Below, piece by piece: positions 1 to 11,724 of a DNA stretch of 42,657 nucleotides; position 1 is the stretch's first letter; every line of letters begins with the position of its first letter. Made by a program: the position numbers and the translations under genes. Source of the stretch: Oxalobacteraceae bacterium (GTDB lineage: Bacteria; Pseudomonadota; Gammaproteobacteria; Burkholderiales; Burkholderiaceae_D). The notes under the pieces are model-generated. The model searched no databases, was not told where the DNA came from, and worked only from the letters and a program-made list of their open reading frames with translations. The DNA is taken from positions 1 to 42,657 of the forward strand of contig CANFLV010000028.1 of assembly GCA_947448025.1 (NCBI GenBank), written 5' to 3'.

Positions 1-271
1 CAGACGCGTGAGTCCCTAAATTTAACTTGATAGTAACAATCGGGTTTGGGTTGTTTGGGTCGGAGTGCCCATTGGTTTTGCAAGAGAGCAGAAAGGACGT
101 CGTACTGCTTAAGTTACTCGTAAGATTGGTATTGATCACCATGCCAAATGGACTTGTCAGAGTGCAGCTTTGGATATTCAACCTAGCCTGCGCCGCTGGC
201 GCCATGAGCAAGCAGAACATCGCGATGGCCTTGCCAAAATGGCCGCCCCAAGCTGAAATGCGCGACTTCAT
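1..271 (-). CDS. Spore coat U (SCPU) domain protein, pilus tip-adhesin candidate, 3' end beyond window
   Basis: About 90 codons are visible; the gene runs off the left edge. Reading the minus strand from the ATG at 271-269 gives a signal peptide (basic start, hydrophobic core at residues 15-24, likely cleavage after the PAAQA ending at residue 29). The mature start has Cys36, a Phe-Gly at 42-43 and Cys64, the cysteine pair and FG expected at the start of an SCPU domain. The start overlaps the usher stop by 4 bases (ATGA), so translation is probably coupled. In archaic Csu-type operons the gene after the usher encodes the tip subunit, so I infer a two-domain tip adhesin (CsuE-like). The second domain cannot be seen. 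Confidence 0.75.
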   Translation of the reverse strand, partial: MKSRISAWGGHFGKAIAMFCLLMAPAAQARLNIQSCTLTSPFGMVINTNLTSNLSSTTSFLLSCKTNGHSDPNNPNPIVTIKLNLGTHAS

Positions 272-2661
272 GGCGTGACTCCTTCGCATTTGAAGCTGCC
301 TAAAAATGGCATGGGATCCCTGGACGGACTAAAGCCAAGGGGAATGAGGCAGCTACGCCCTTGCCAACTCGCACGCAATACATTACGCGCCATGAGTCCC
401 GAGACATACACTTCGCCATCCATCCCCACCGGAAAAATTTCCTCCTGCTGATCGAGCTGTACCTGTGCGCCGACCGGCAGTGCCGTGCCATCTGCAAGAA
501 GAATTTTGAGCATGGCAGCGCGCACACGTTCGACGGGGAATCTGACAAGAACGCCGCTACGAAAAGGTGGCGTAACATCCATTTTCAAGGCGCCTACCCG
601 GATATCCATTGGCAGGTCCAGCGACTCGATGGAAATGGGATTATTTTCGAAAGCGCGAATCCGCGGTATCAGGGCATTGCCATCGGCATCGGTATGTCCC
701 GCGAGTTGATTGTCCGTGTAGATCCGGACATTGGCGAAGCCCGGCACCTGCACCAGCGCGAAGCTATCGCTGATGCGCCGGCTGGCAAAAACACTGCCCC
801 CGAACGCAACGGCGCCACCGGAAATACTTGCCCGGGCTGCCGTGCTGCCAGCCTGCGTGGCCAGCCCGGCCGTGTAGGTCGCGACATCATTCTGGCCGCT
901 GACTTCCGCTTCCAGATTGCCATTGTTTGCCGTTTGTAAGCGGTAGCCCATTTCACCACCGGGGCTCATTGCGCGCTGCAATTGCGCATTGATTTGTGCG
1001 TAGTGATTTGTCCCTGTCGTGCGTTGGGCGCTGCTGGCCAGCGAGGTCCGCTGACCCATCGGCATCGACAAGAAGGCATTGATGGAATTACCCGACGCGC
1101 CCGCCAGCGACTTAAACATCGACACGCCCAGAAATGCTTTTTGGCCGATGTTGGTGGAATAGGAAAGCGAAATAAACTCTGCCTTTTCCGCATCGCGGCT
1201 GTCGTGCTTTGCATAGGCCAGCCCAAAGGAACCCACTTTATCCGCAGAATAGCCAGCACTCAACTCGGTCAAACGACGGGACGGCAATTGATCCGGCTCC
1301 ATGCCAATCTGACTGAAATTCGTCGTCGTTTCCTGCATGCGCCCGGCCATGCTGAAGCGCTTTTTTTGCATTTCAAAGCCGATGCTGGCCAGATAGCCTC
1401 CACCCTTTTGACCATCGCTGGCCGCGATCGAAGCATTGACCACAGTCGCCATAGCCGGCACTGCCATGACGCCATTGAGACCGACGGTTCTCTGGTCGTC
1501 CGACATGGCTTCGAGATGGACTTCGCCGGTGAAAGTATCAGTGAACCCGTGCCGCAGGGTCGCCGCAGCCAGCCAGCGGTCATAGTCGTTACTGGCGAGC
1601 GTATAGTTTTGCCGCTGTCGGCCCATTTCATAGGAAACATCATTCAAGCCTTCGCGCAGTAATCGAATACTCGCAAAAAAGGGTTGGGTAATTACCTGCT
1701 CCCTGCCCAAAGCATCACGCACGACCAGACGCACATCGCCCGAACCGGTCACGACTGGAATGTTACTGATCGAGAATGGCCCGGGCGGGACTTCATTACG
1801 CTGAACCAGAGCCTGGTTCACAAAAACATCGACCGTGGAGGGCAAGCTGGCCTGCCCGACGATGCTTTGTTGCGGCATCGTGATCAGCCCAGGCTGTACG
1901 ATGAAATTGCTCGAATACTGCAAGCCGCCGAAACGAACAGAGCGGCCCCAGCCACTGGCGGAACGGGTGATCGCGTCGCCTACGCGCCAGCTGGCCAGCG
2001 CTTCCGGCAGGTCAAGCGTCCAGGTGGTATCGAGTCGTAGCGCCTGATGCCTGCCCCGCGAGTTCGCCGCAAGAAAGGTCGCGCCACCAAAACCATATTC
2101 GGTGAAGGCGCCGAATTCAAACAAACCCGAGGCGTAGAGTTCTTGATCGCTGCGCTGGGCAAACAGGTCGTAGTTGAACACCGCGCCGGTAGCCCGGCTT
2201 GACACAGTCCTTGTACCGGCGGGGTGCTCAAGGTTCAACTGCTTGAATGCCGCAGCCGGTAGCGTGATCGACAATTCCTGCTTCGCTTCATCGACCACAA
2301 CATCAAGGCCGGCAATGCGCTGCAGTCGAAAGTAGTCCTTCCCGCGCAGGTGCAATTCCGGCGCACCCGGCAGCATCACGCGCCATCGCGCCAGATCCTG
2401 ACCATCGAGGAGAATGCCGCCATCCTTGGTGCGAATCGCCAGGACTGTTTCATGCTGGCCCTGTCTGTTCAGATCGACTTGAAACAGGTTCAGTGACCAG
2501 CCAGGGTCGTCCGTTTCATTGGCGGCCTTGTCGATCATTGTGCCGGCATCACTTAACGTAGCAGGCATTGCAGCGTTGCTGAGGATGCAAACGAGCATGA
2601 TGGCGATGCGTCCGCTAATAAGCCTGCTGCGGCACCAGAACTTTATTGACATCGCCGGCAT
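268..2661 (-). CDS. Fimbrial outer-membrane usher (FimD/CsuD-like)
   Basis: A 797-residue protein with the length and layout of a fimbrial usher: signal peptide, N-terminal domain binding chaperone-subunit complexes (roughly residues 55-150), a long beta-barrel rich in alternating aromatic/polar strands, a plug-like segment after about residue 270, and C-terminal domains. It would secrete and order pilin subunits across the outer membrane. The first ATG (2661) lies 47 bases inside the end of the chaperone gene; a second ATG is three codons on (2652). The next Met (2598) would remove the basic part of the signal peptide, so an overlapping start is favoured. It is followed by an SCPU gene with a 4-base overlap, as in Csu-type archaic pili. 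Confidence 0.9.
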   Translation of the reverse strand: MPAMSIKFWCRSRLISGRIAIMLVCILSNAAMPATLSDAGTMIDKAANETDDPGWSLNLFQVDLNRQGQHETVLAIRTKDGGILLDGQDLARWRVMLPGAPELHLRGKDYFRLQRIAGLDVVVDEAKQELSITLPAAAFKQLNLEHPAGTRTVSSRATGAVFNYDLFAQRSDQELYASGLFEFGAFTEYGFGGATFLAANSRGRHQALRLDTTWTLDLPEALASWRVGDAITRSASGWGRSVRFGGLQYSSNFIVQPGLITMPQQSIVGQASLPSTVDVFVNQALVQRNEVPPGPFSISNIPVVTGSGDVRLVVRDALGREQVITQPFFASIRLLREGLNDVSYEMGRQRQNYTLASNDYDRWLAAATLRHGFTDTFTGEVHLEAMSDDQRTVGLNGVMAVPAMATVVNASIAASDGQKGGGYLASIGFEMQKKRFSMAGRMQETTTNFSQIGMEPDQLPSRRLTELSAGYSADKVGSFGLAYAKHDSRDAEKAEFISLSYSTNIGQKAFLGVSMFKSLAGASGNSINAFLSMPMGQRTSLASSAQRTTGTNHYAQINAQLQRAMSPGGEMGYRLQTANNGNLEAEVSGQNDVATYTAGLATQAGSTAARASISGGAVAFGGSVFASRRISDSFALVQVPGFANVRIYTDNQLAGHTDADGNALIPRIRAFENNPISIESLDLPMDIRVGALKMDVTPPFRSGVLVRFPVERVRAAMLKILLADGTALPVGAQVQLDQQEEIFPVGMDGEVYVSGLMARNVLRASWQGRSCLIPLGFSPSRDPMPFLGSFKCEGVTP

Positions 2662-3340
2662 CCATGTAAGCTTTCAATCGAAGGGCTTCCGTCCCGAGGG
2701 ATTTGCCTGGCGTGATTTGTAGCGCCCATTCGCGTGAAATTCCCGGCAGCAGATAGACTGGCGTCGGTTGACGTGCAATCGTCTGCTCGCTGACCATGTC
2801 AACCAGCTGCATCTCACCGATCTGTGCATGGGCACTGCCGTCATTGGTGACCTTCAACTTGCCCGCGTTCGGTCCCGATGCAATGACTGACCATTTCAAA
2901 TCCGGCGCCACCGCTGCTGCCCCAGTGACGAACACCGGAATACCGAAACGAAAGCGCATCGTCACGCGGTTGATTGCCTCTCTGCTTGCGCCCGGCAGCT
3001 GTGTCAGGTAAATGCGATAGCTGAGTTCACGCTCTGGCGTGGATGGCTCCCTTAGCCCGATCCGAACAATTTGCGTACCGTGGGCCGGAATCGTGAAAAT
3101 CGGCGGCGTCGCAAGGATGTAGTCGGTGTTCGCATAGACATCCTCGCCGCTGTCATTTTGCGTCCACGACATGGAGCGGACTTGAATGACGACGGGCGTG
3201 TCATCCATATTGCTCACGGATAGAGGCATCGTCGGTTTTTGTGACGAGAGCCCGACAAGGATAGGCGAAACGTTGAAGCTCGCAGCGAACGCCGGCAAGA
3301 TGGTGCAGGCGAGCAGGATCGTTAGGGTCAGCTTTTTCAC
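2615..3340 (-). CDS. Periplasmic pilus chaperone (PapD/CsuC-like)
   Basis: A 241-residue periplasmic chaperone that would hold pilin subunits by donor-strand complementation and hand them to the usher. The signal peptide ends at AFA before residue 20. The N-terminal immunoglobulin-like domain contains the PPIFTIPAHGTQIVRIG stretch (around residues 79-95) and the ELSYRIYLTQLP stretch (around 105-116), the conserved core of PapD-type chaperones. A second domain follows the FGIPVFV segment. It lies between the SCPU subunit and the usher and overlaps the usher start by 47 bases. Confidence 0.93.
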   Translation of the reverse strand: MKKLTLTILLACTILPAFAASFNVSPILVGLSSQKPTMPLSVSNMDDTPVVIQVRSMSWTQNDSGEDVYANTDYILATPPIFTIPAHGTQIVRIGLREPSTPERELSYRIYLTQLPGASREAINRVTMRFRFGIPVFVTGAAAVAPDLKWSVIASGPNAGKLKVTNDGSAHAQIGEMQLVDMVSEQTIARQPTPVYLLPGISREWALQITPGKSLGTEALRLKAYMDAGDVNKVLVPQQAY

Positions 3341-3364
3341 GACGGGCTCCTTGCTCGACCGACT

Positions 3365-3883
3365 TTAAAAGTTCACCGTTGCAGTAATTGTGTCCTTGTA
3401 GGTATCTTCACTAAGGTTGTACAGATTTTTTAGAATCTTGCCATAGACAGTTACAACGATATCCGTGTTCAGCCCCGCACCGGTTTCAGTTTTTGACGTT
3501 CCCTGTGTATCGCCCCAATTCGCCGACATGGCAGGATCGTAATGAAGACTGTAAGGAAGTGGATCATTACCAGGTAGTGTCGGTGTCATATTTCTGTTTA
3601 CCACACTCGCATTTATGCCTGTGCCCTGGTTAAGTCCAATGGTGACAAATTTGTTCTTGGTACATTTCACAATAATGATCGATGTGCTTGTTTTATCGGA
3701 GTTTGTCGTGGGGTCATAGGTTCCAAATACCATATCTGATGCACTACTGATCAGGCAGTTAGACGCGACATTTGCAGTAACGTCAAAGGCTTTGCTTATA
3801 TTCCCAGCCGCACACGCAAGCCCGGATATCGAGCCAAGTGCAGCAAAGATAAAAATTGTGCCGATGCGTTTTGGGATGGTCAT
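3365..3883 (-). CDS. Spore coat U (SCPU) domain pilin subunit
   Basis: A 172-residue exported protein, first gene of the pilus operon and probably its main structural subunit. The ATG at 3883 is chosen over an upstream Met at 3976 because it has an AAGGAA ribosome site 7 bases ahead and gives a clean signal peptide ending at GLACAA. The mature part shows the SCPU pattern: Cys near the start (NCLIS), FGTYDP, a second Cys (VKCTKN), and a C-terminal TVYGKI...YKDTITATVNF strand typical of SCPU and Csu subunits. The gene is clearly richer in A and T than the usher. It ends 24 bases before the chaperone gene. Confidence 0.88.
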   Translation of the reverse strand: MTIPKRIGTIFIFAALGSISGLACAAGNISKAFDVTANVASNCLISSASDMVFGTYDPTTNSDKTSTSIIIVKCTKNKFVTIGLNQGTGINASVVNRNMTPTLPGNDPLPYSLHYDPAMSANWGDTQGTSKTETGAGLNTDIVVTVYGKILKNLYNLSEDTYKDTITATVNF

Positions 3884-4504
3884 GATAATTTCCTTAAAAA
3901 AGTGAGCAAAAATTTGTATGCGCGAGCAATCCAATTCAGCAAATATTAAAAAATTACATGCACCCTTTTTAAGCAATTTTCAGCCTGAGCGCTTTGGGTT
4001 GTGCATTATTGAATCACGCCTGCAGGGTCGACTTAAGTGCCTGAAAGCCAAGCTTCAAGCACAGGCCATGGAAGTCGATCTGAGTCAGGATCAAATTGCC
4101 CAAAGCCACATTGCATAGTGTAATTTTTGTTCTTGGGAAAAATTCAACAGTTGCAATTCCCGTGAAGAAATCACGAAATTTGCCAACAAGTGCCGTAGCA
4201 AAACGACACTTCCACGCTGTTCAGTGCTGCAAACTGCGCTGCTCATCAGAAGTGGATGATTAGAAGTTGTATGGAAGGGCGTTCGCGTTACCTTCGTTGA
4301 AATACGCAATGGAAAACGTCCGTGAGCAAGCCAAGAGAGTAAGACGCGCAGCCAGCGATGGCGAGTCGGAAGACTGATGAAAACGACGGGAATGTCAGGT
4401 GTCGCGTGCACCGGACAAAAGCACATTATTGTGCGGATATTCACACACCGGCTCGGTGGCAGATTTAGCCTAATGGATATTCCACATTCCAAGCTCAGCA
4501 AATC
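3884..4504. other. 621-base stretch without a convincing gene
   Basis: Lies between the divergent pilus operon and the orphan protease-like gene, so it should carry both promoters. The 100 bases next to the pilus operon are strongly AT-rich, but no clean -35/-10 pair stands out. Short open frames on both strands (4091-4573 minus, 3918-4118 plus) have no recognisable domains and no good ribosome sites. A CRP-like palindrome is listed separately at 4430-4445. The mixed composition would fit a decayed gene, but I cannot identify one. Confidence 0.6.
4430..4445. promoter_or_regulatory. CRP/FNR-type palindrome candidate
   Basis: TGTGC-N6-TCACA matches 9 of 10 bases of the CRP core TGTGA-N6-TCACA. 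It starts 75 bases before the ATG at 4505. A second short inverted repeat (GCACA-N4-TGTGC, 4421-4434) overlaps its left half. A single site of this quality can arise by chance. Confidence 0.25.
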
Positions 4505-5890
4505 ATGCCCGATCGACCCAAGAACGAAAAAAAGAAAAGCGGACCGGGCCCGACCGGCCCCATCCTGTTTCAAACGTCGTCGTCCTCAGCGGGTTCAACG
4601 AGTTCGACGAATACGTCCGCGCGAATCGTGCGGCAAGAGCCCATACAGGAGTCGGATTTCCTAACCGGCAAGCATGCCAAAGTACCGCCGCGACCCGGTT
4701 TCCTGCCGACGAAGGCTGACATAGACCTGAAAAAATATCCGCACATGCGCTTCCCGCATGGCCAGGTGGCGCCAGCGTATGCGAAGGGCTACGTGCAAAG
4801 CTGGCAAATGCAGGACGAGAAGTTCCGTCAGAAGAGCGCCCATCATCCGAACGAATCACTGATGAGCATACACAACAGAGCAGAGGCGAGCGAACATTGG
4901 GAGCTCAGCGCCGGCCGGCTACCGCACCGTCATTTCGCTACCTGCGTTACGCCAGACTTCCGGTTTCAACAAAAGAGCCTGATTAGCGGCAGCAACGGGA
5001 TTTGTTTGACGCTCTGTTTCGCATTCATGATTTACCGCAGCCGGGGCATGGAATGCAAACAGATTTTCACCACCTTCAAGGCGCACGCAGACCTGCTGGG
5101 GAAAATCCAGAACACGATCCTCGAACGCAGTAAGGTCTCCGGTTTCCACCTGTTATACAGTCATCAGTCGGCTGCCTATAGTTTCAACTATGGGATTGCG
5201 GAAGCACTTCTCAATAAGGATTTGCCAGCGCCGGCAACGCAACAGACTGCTGGCGCAACACCAAAAACAGCGCTGAAGTCACTCCCCTATCTGCCGCCGG
5301 TCGGTCATTTTGCCGTGCATCCCATGCTTGGCAGCATCAACGCGCAGGTGTCGCTGGCGGTCGTCAAGTTACCTTCTGGCGCATTCCGCGCCCGGCCTGA
5401 TCCGCATGCACAGTGGTCGGCACAGGGACTCACGGCGAGCTGGCAGGTACCGCGCATGGCCGAATTCGTGCCGCAGATGCGTGACGACAAAAGTCCGCCT
5501 GATGAAGACGGCCGCGACAAAATGCTGCATCCCCAAATCGGTGCCCATCTGTTCGCCGGCATGCAACGTAGCCTGCGAAAATCGCGCGCCGATGGCAAAG
5601 TCATCCTGGCCTCGCCTTATTTCCTGATCACGAGCAAACCAGGCGTTAAGGGAACCGGACATGCGATCCTCGTGGAATTCAATACCAGCCACGGCCAGAT
5701 CAAGACGCCGCGTGGCATCTTCGACCCCAACTTTGGCTGGGTAGTTTTAGGGGAAGATACTTGCTCGCTCGATTTCGAGCTGATGCTCTCCGGGATTTAT
5801 TACATGTATCAAACGCCACCACCGCCGGGCTCGATGGATTTCGCCGGGGCCTTGATCGCTTATCAGCTGCTGCATGTCGTGGATGCCTAG
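4505..5890 (+). CDS. Putative papain-like cysteine protease, YopT/AvrPphB (C58)-like; effector or toxin candidate
   Basis: A 461-residue protein with no close match that I recognise. The N-terminus (1-45) is basic, then Gly/Pro/Ser/Thr-rich and probably disordered, without a Sec signal peptide. The C-terminal two thirds carry a candidate Cys-His-Asp triad: Cys167 in GSNGICLTLCFAF, His386 in GTGHAILVEF and Asp407 in IFDPNFGWV. Gly-x-Cys at the start of a helix, Gly-His-Ala followed by a strand, and FDPN-F/Y-G are the hallmarks of clan CA peptidases of family C58 (YopT, AvrPphB). The Cys-His distance (219) is longer than usual because of a Pro/Ala-rich insertion at about 240-340. Proteases of this type are often host-directed effectors, but no secretion genes or cognate immunity protein are adjacent. 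HicAB follows 53 bases downstream. The fold call is inferred from motifs only. Confidence 0.5.
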   Translation: MPDRPKNEKKKSGPGPTGPILFQTSSSSAGSTSSTNTSARIVRQEPIQESDFLTGKHAKVPPRPGFLPTKADIDLKKYPHMRFPHGQVAPAYAKGYVQSWQMQDEKFRQKSAHHPNESLMSIHNRAEASEHWELSAGRLPHRHFATCVTPDFRFQQKSLISGSNGICLTLCFAFMIYRSRGMECKQIFTTFKAHADLLGKIQNTILERSKVSGFHLLYSHQSAAYSFNYGIAEALLNKDLPAPATQQTAGATPKTALKSLPYLPPVGHFAVHPMLGSINAQVSLAVVKLPSGAFRARPDPHAQWSAQGLTASWQVPRMAEFVPQMRDDKSPPDEDGRDKMLHPQIGAHLFAGMQRSLRKSRADGKVILASPYFLITSKPGVKGTGHAILVEFNTSHGQIKTPRGIFDPNFGWVVLGEDTCSLDFELMLSGIYYMYQTPPPPGSMDFAGALIAYQLLHVVDA

Positions 5891-5896
5891 GCTGAC

Positions 5897-5912
5897 ATAG
5901 ATAAGTATCTAT
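5897..5912. promoter_or_regulatory. Perfect inverted repeat upstream of hicA, candidate HicB operator
   Basis: ATAGATA-AG-TATCTAT is a perfect 7-base inverted repeat with a 2-base centre, 31 bases before the hicA ATG. A further palindrome, TGATATCA, lies at 5930-5937. HicB proteins with a ribbon-helix-helix domain normally repress their own operon by binding such repeats. The best -10-like hexamers (TATCAT 5933-5938, CATAAT 5936-5941) are so close to the ATG that transcription from them would be leaderless or start inside the gene; no ribosome site is visible. Confidence 0.45.
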
Positions 5913-5943
5913 TCAACGCTATCACTTTTTGATATCATAATCC

Positions 5944-6198
5944 ATGAGAGCCAAGCACCTTAAGACCCTGCATCTGGTGTTTTCGAAGCCGACCAAGTCC
6001 AGCATCCTCTTCTCAGAACTTGAGGCGCTGGTCATTGCACTGGGTGGACAAGTCCGCGAGGGCAGCGGCTCACGCGTGGTCTTCGAAATCAATGGCAAGC
6101 GTCTTTATCCACATCAACCGCACCCGGGCAAAGAAGCCAAACGGTATCAGGTTGAAGAGCTACGTGATTTACTGGAACTGGAAGGATTTGTACCGTGA
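5944..6198 (+). CDS. hicA: HicA-family toxin (mRNA interferase)
   Basis: An 84-codon small basic protein. It fits the HicA subfamily that begins with a KHLKTL-type helix, then an SELEALVIALGGQV segment, a GSGSRVVF strand and a YPHQPHPGKE turn (His57 and His60), ending in a helix. HicA proteins have a dsRNA-binding-like fold and cleave mRNA when not held by HicB. The classic GSH catalytic motif reads GSGSR here, as in this subfamily, so the active histidine is not certain. Its stop overlaps the hicB start by 4 bases (GTGA), toxin gene first, which is the usual HicAB order. Confidence 0.85.
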   Translation: MRAKHLKTLHLVFSKPTKSSILFSELEALVIALGGQVREGSGSRVVFEINGKRLYPHQPHPGKEAKRYQVEELRDLLELEGFVP

Positions 6199-6530
6199 AC
6201 AATACGCTGACTTACAAGGGCTACTCGGCGCGCGTTGAATTTGATCCGCGCGATCAAATTTTCGTTGGGCGGATACTGGGCATCGTCGACAGCATCAGTT
6301 TTCACGGTGAAACCGTGACGCAGTTAATCAAGGATTTCCATCACGCCGTCGACCATTATCTTGCAGATTGCAAGGCGACGAATCGTCTGCCGAATAAACC
6401 GGCTTCAGGCAAGATCATGTTGCGTATGCCGCCGGAGATTCATGCCGCTGCAGCCTTAGCCGCCGACGCAGCAGGAATGAGCTTGAACCAATGGGCCACA
6501 GAAGCATTGGCGCAGGCAAGCCAGTCCTGA
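6195..6530 (+). CDS. hicB: HicB-family antitoxin
   Basis: A 111-residue antitoxin starting at GTG 6195 inside the hicA stop. The N-terminal part (YKGYSARVEFDPRD...FVGRILGI...SFHGETV) is the RNase-H-like HicB fold that binds HicA. The C-terminal part from about residue 72 (GKIMLRMPPEIHAAAALAA, then SLNQWATEAL) is a ribbon-helix-helix/Arc-type DNA-binding segment, so the complex should autoregulate. The gene ends 5 bases from the convergent def stop, with no room for a terminator. Confidence 0.92.
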   Translation: MNNTLTYKGYSARVEFDPRDQIFVGRILGIVDSISFHGETVTQLIKDFHHAVDHYLADCKATNRLPNKPASGKIMLRMPPEIHAAAALAADAAGMSLNQWATEALAQASQS

Positions 6531-6535
6531 TTCAA

Positions 6536-7068
6536 TCAATCATCTGCATTCGGATCCATGTCCGGGAAAAGAATTTCAGTAAAACCGAAACGCCTGAAAT
6601 CCGTAATCCGCATCGGATACAGGATGCCGTCCAGATGATCACATTCATGCTGCACCACGCGCGCATGAAAGCCATCGACTTCGCGCTCGATGACATTGCC
6701 GAACTGGTCGAAGCCGCTGTACTTTAGGCGCGTCCAGCGCGATACCACACCGCGCATGCCCGGCACCGACAGGCAGCCTTCCCAGCCCTCTTCCATTTCC
6801 TCGCCCAAGGGCGTGAGGACAGGATTGATTAATACCGTCTCGGGTACGGCGGGCGCATCGGGATAGCGCTGATTCTGCCTGAAGCCAAAAATCACCAGCT
6901 GCAAATCCACACCAATCTGCGGCGCGGCCAATCCAGCGCCATCGGCCGCATGCATGGTGTCGAACATGTCGGCGATCAGCGCATGTAATTCGGGCGTATC
7001 GAATTGTTCCACCGGCTGGGCCTGGCGCAGCAGGCGTGGATCGCCCATTTTCAGTATCGTGTGCACGC

Positions 7069-7072
<4 letters not shown>
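6536..7072 (-). CDS. def: Peptide deformylase
   Basis: A 178-residue cytosolic metalloenzyme that removes the formyl group from nascent N-terminal methionine. All three family motifs are present: [10 protein letters not shown] (45-54), EGCLSVPG with metal ligand Cys100, and QHECDHLDG with His142, Glu143 and His146. Its ATG overlaps the galU stop by 4 bases, so it is the last gene of the zipA-ligA-galU-def run. Pairing with galU rather than with fmt suggests it may be a second deformylase copy; the other would lie outside the window. Confidence 0.97.
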
Positions 7073-11112
<4,040 letters not shown>

Positions 11113-11439
11113 AATGGCAATGTCCCTGGAGTGTCGAGAGTCGAATCAAGAATATCGGATCGGATCATGCTTGAGCCCAAAATTGGTGCGCCAAAAGACT
11201 TGCAGCAGCAAATTGATCTGGTGTGTTTCACAGCCAGACAAGACGCAAGTACAGTCATTACGCTAAGGGTGTCAGGGTAAGTGTTAGAGAGCAAAGTTGT
11301 CAAGCAAGGCAGCACCCGAACCGGGGCATCGTCAAGCCTAAAAACACGATATCGTGCCAGCTTGATGGCAGTCAAAATGCTTCCCCGGCAGCATAATAAA
11401 ATTGCGGCAAATGAGCTTATCCAAGCAAGGGAGCAGCAG
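11113..11439. other. 327-base divergent intergenic region between zipA and a small gene
   Basis: Must hold promoters for zipA (minus) and the small plus-strand gene. On the minus strand a perfect TTGACA lies at 11303-11298, but the hexamer 17 bases on (TTACCC) is a poor -10. On the plus strand CATAAT at about 11391-11396 is a possible -10 without a clear -35. A 12-base palindrome (CACGATATCGTG, 11345-11356) is present but is expected by chance in a window of this size. Confidence 0.5.
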
Positions 11440-11706
11440 ATGCGGACTACCTATACCAGCGCAGACCGGACCAGAGCCGCTCTCCAGGCCGCAAAGGCCA
11501 AACGGCAAAGCGAGCTGCGCATCGCCGACCTGACACGGCTTTCGCTGGATAAGCTGATCAGAATACTGCGCCGCTGGTGGCTGCAACGTGTTGAGCGCCA
11601 CTGCATGATTTGCGCCGATGTCGAAGAACAGCGCGCGCGTCAGGCGCAGCAAAACGTTGCGTATTACCAGAAGCAGGCAGCGATAGCGCGACTGGCACGG
11701 CATTGA
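11440..11706 (+). CDS. Small basic helical protein of unknown function
   Basis: An 88-residue protein. The ATG at 11440 is preferred over the longer frame from 11281 because AAGGGAG sits about 9 bases upstream and the extra N-terminal residues look non-coding. It is rich in Ala, Arg and Gln, mostly predicted helix, with a central LDKLIRILRRWWLQRV amphipathic segment and a lone pair of Cys (HCMICADVEE), followed by an Ala/Gln-rich helix. No signal peptide. It stands alone on the plus strand, convergent with smc (18 bases apart), and splits smc from zipA. I do not recognise the family. Confidence 0.6.
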   Translation: MRTTYTSADRTRAALQAAKAKRQSELRIADLTRLSLDKLIRILRRWWLQRVERHCMICADVEEQRARQAQQNVAYYQKQAAIARLARH

Positions 11707-11724
11707 ATGCTACTTTAGTCCAAT

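Noticed and set aside
27-278. 83-codon plus-strand frame at the left edge
   Set aside because: It lies opposite the signal peptide and SCPU start of the minus-strand tip gene, which has a clear overlap with the usher.
4300-4504. Search for a type III secretion promoter element (hrp/PIP or tts box) before the protease-like gene
   Set aside because: TTCG pairs at 16-base spacing and a tts-like box were not found; the only TTCG pair nearby is 7 bases apart.
4091-4573. 160-codon minus-strand frame crossing the start of the protease-like gene
   Set aside because: No domain, no ribosome site, overlaps the better-supported plus-strand gene. It could include a decayed gene, but there is no evidence for one.
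11345-11356. 12-base perfect palindrome CACGATATCGTG
   Set aside because: About ten such palindromes are expected by chance in 42 kb and no second copy or conserved context was seen.
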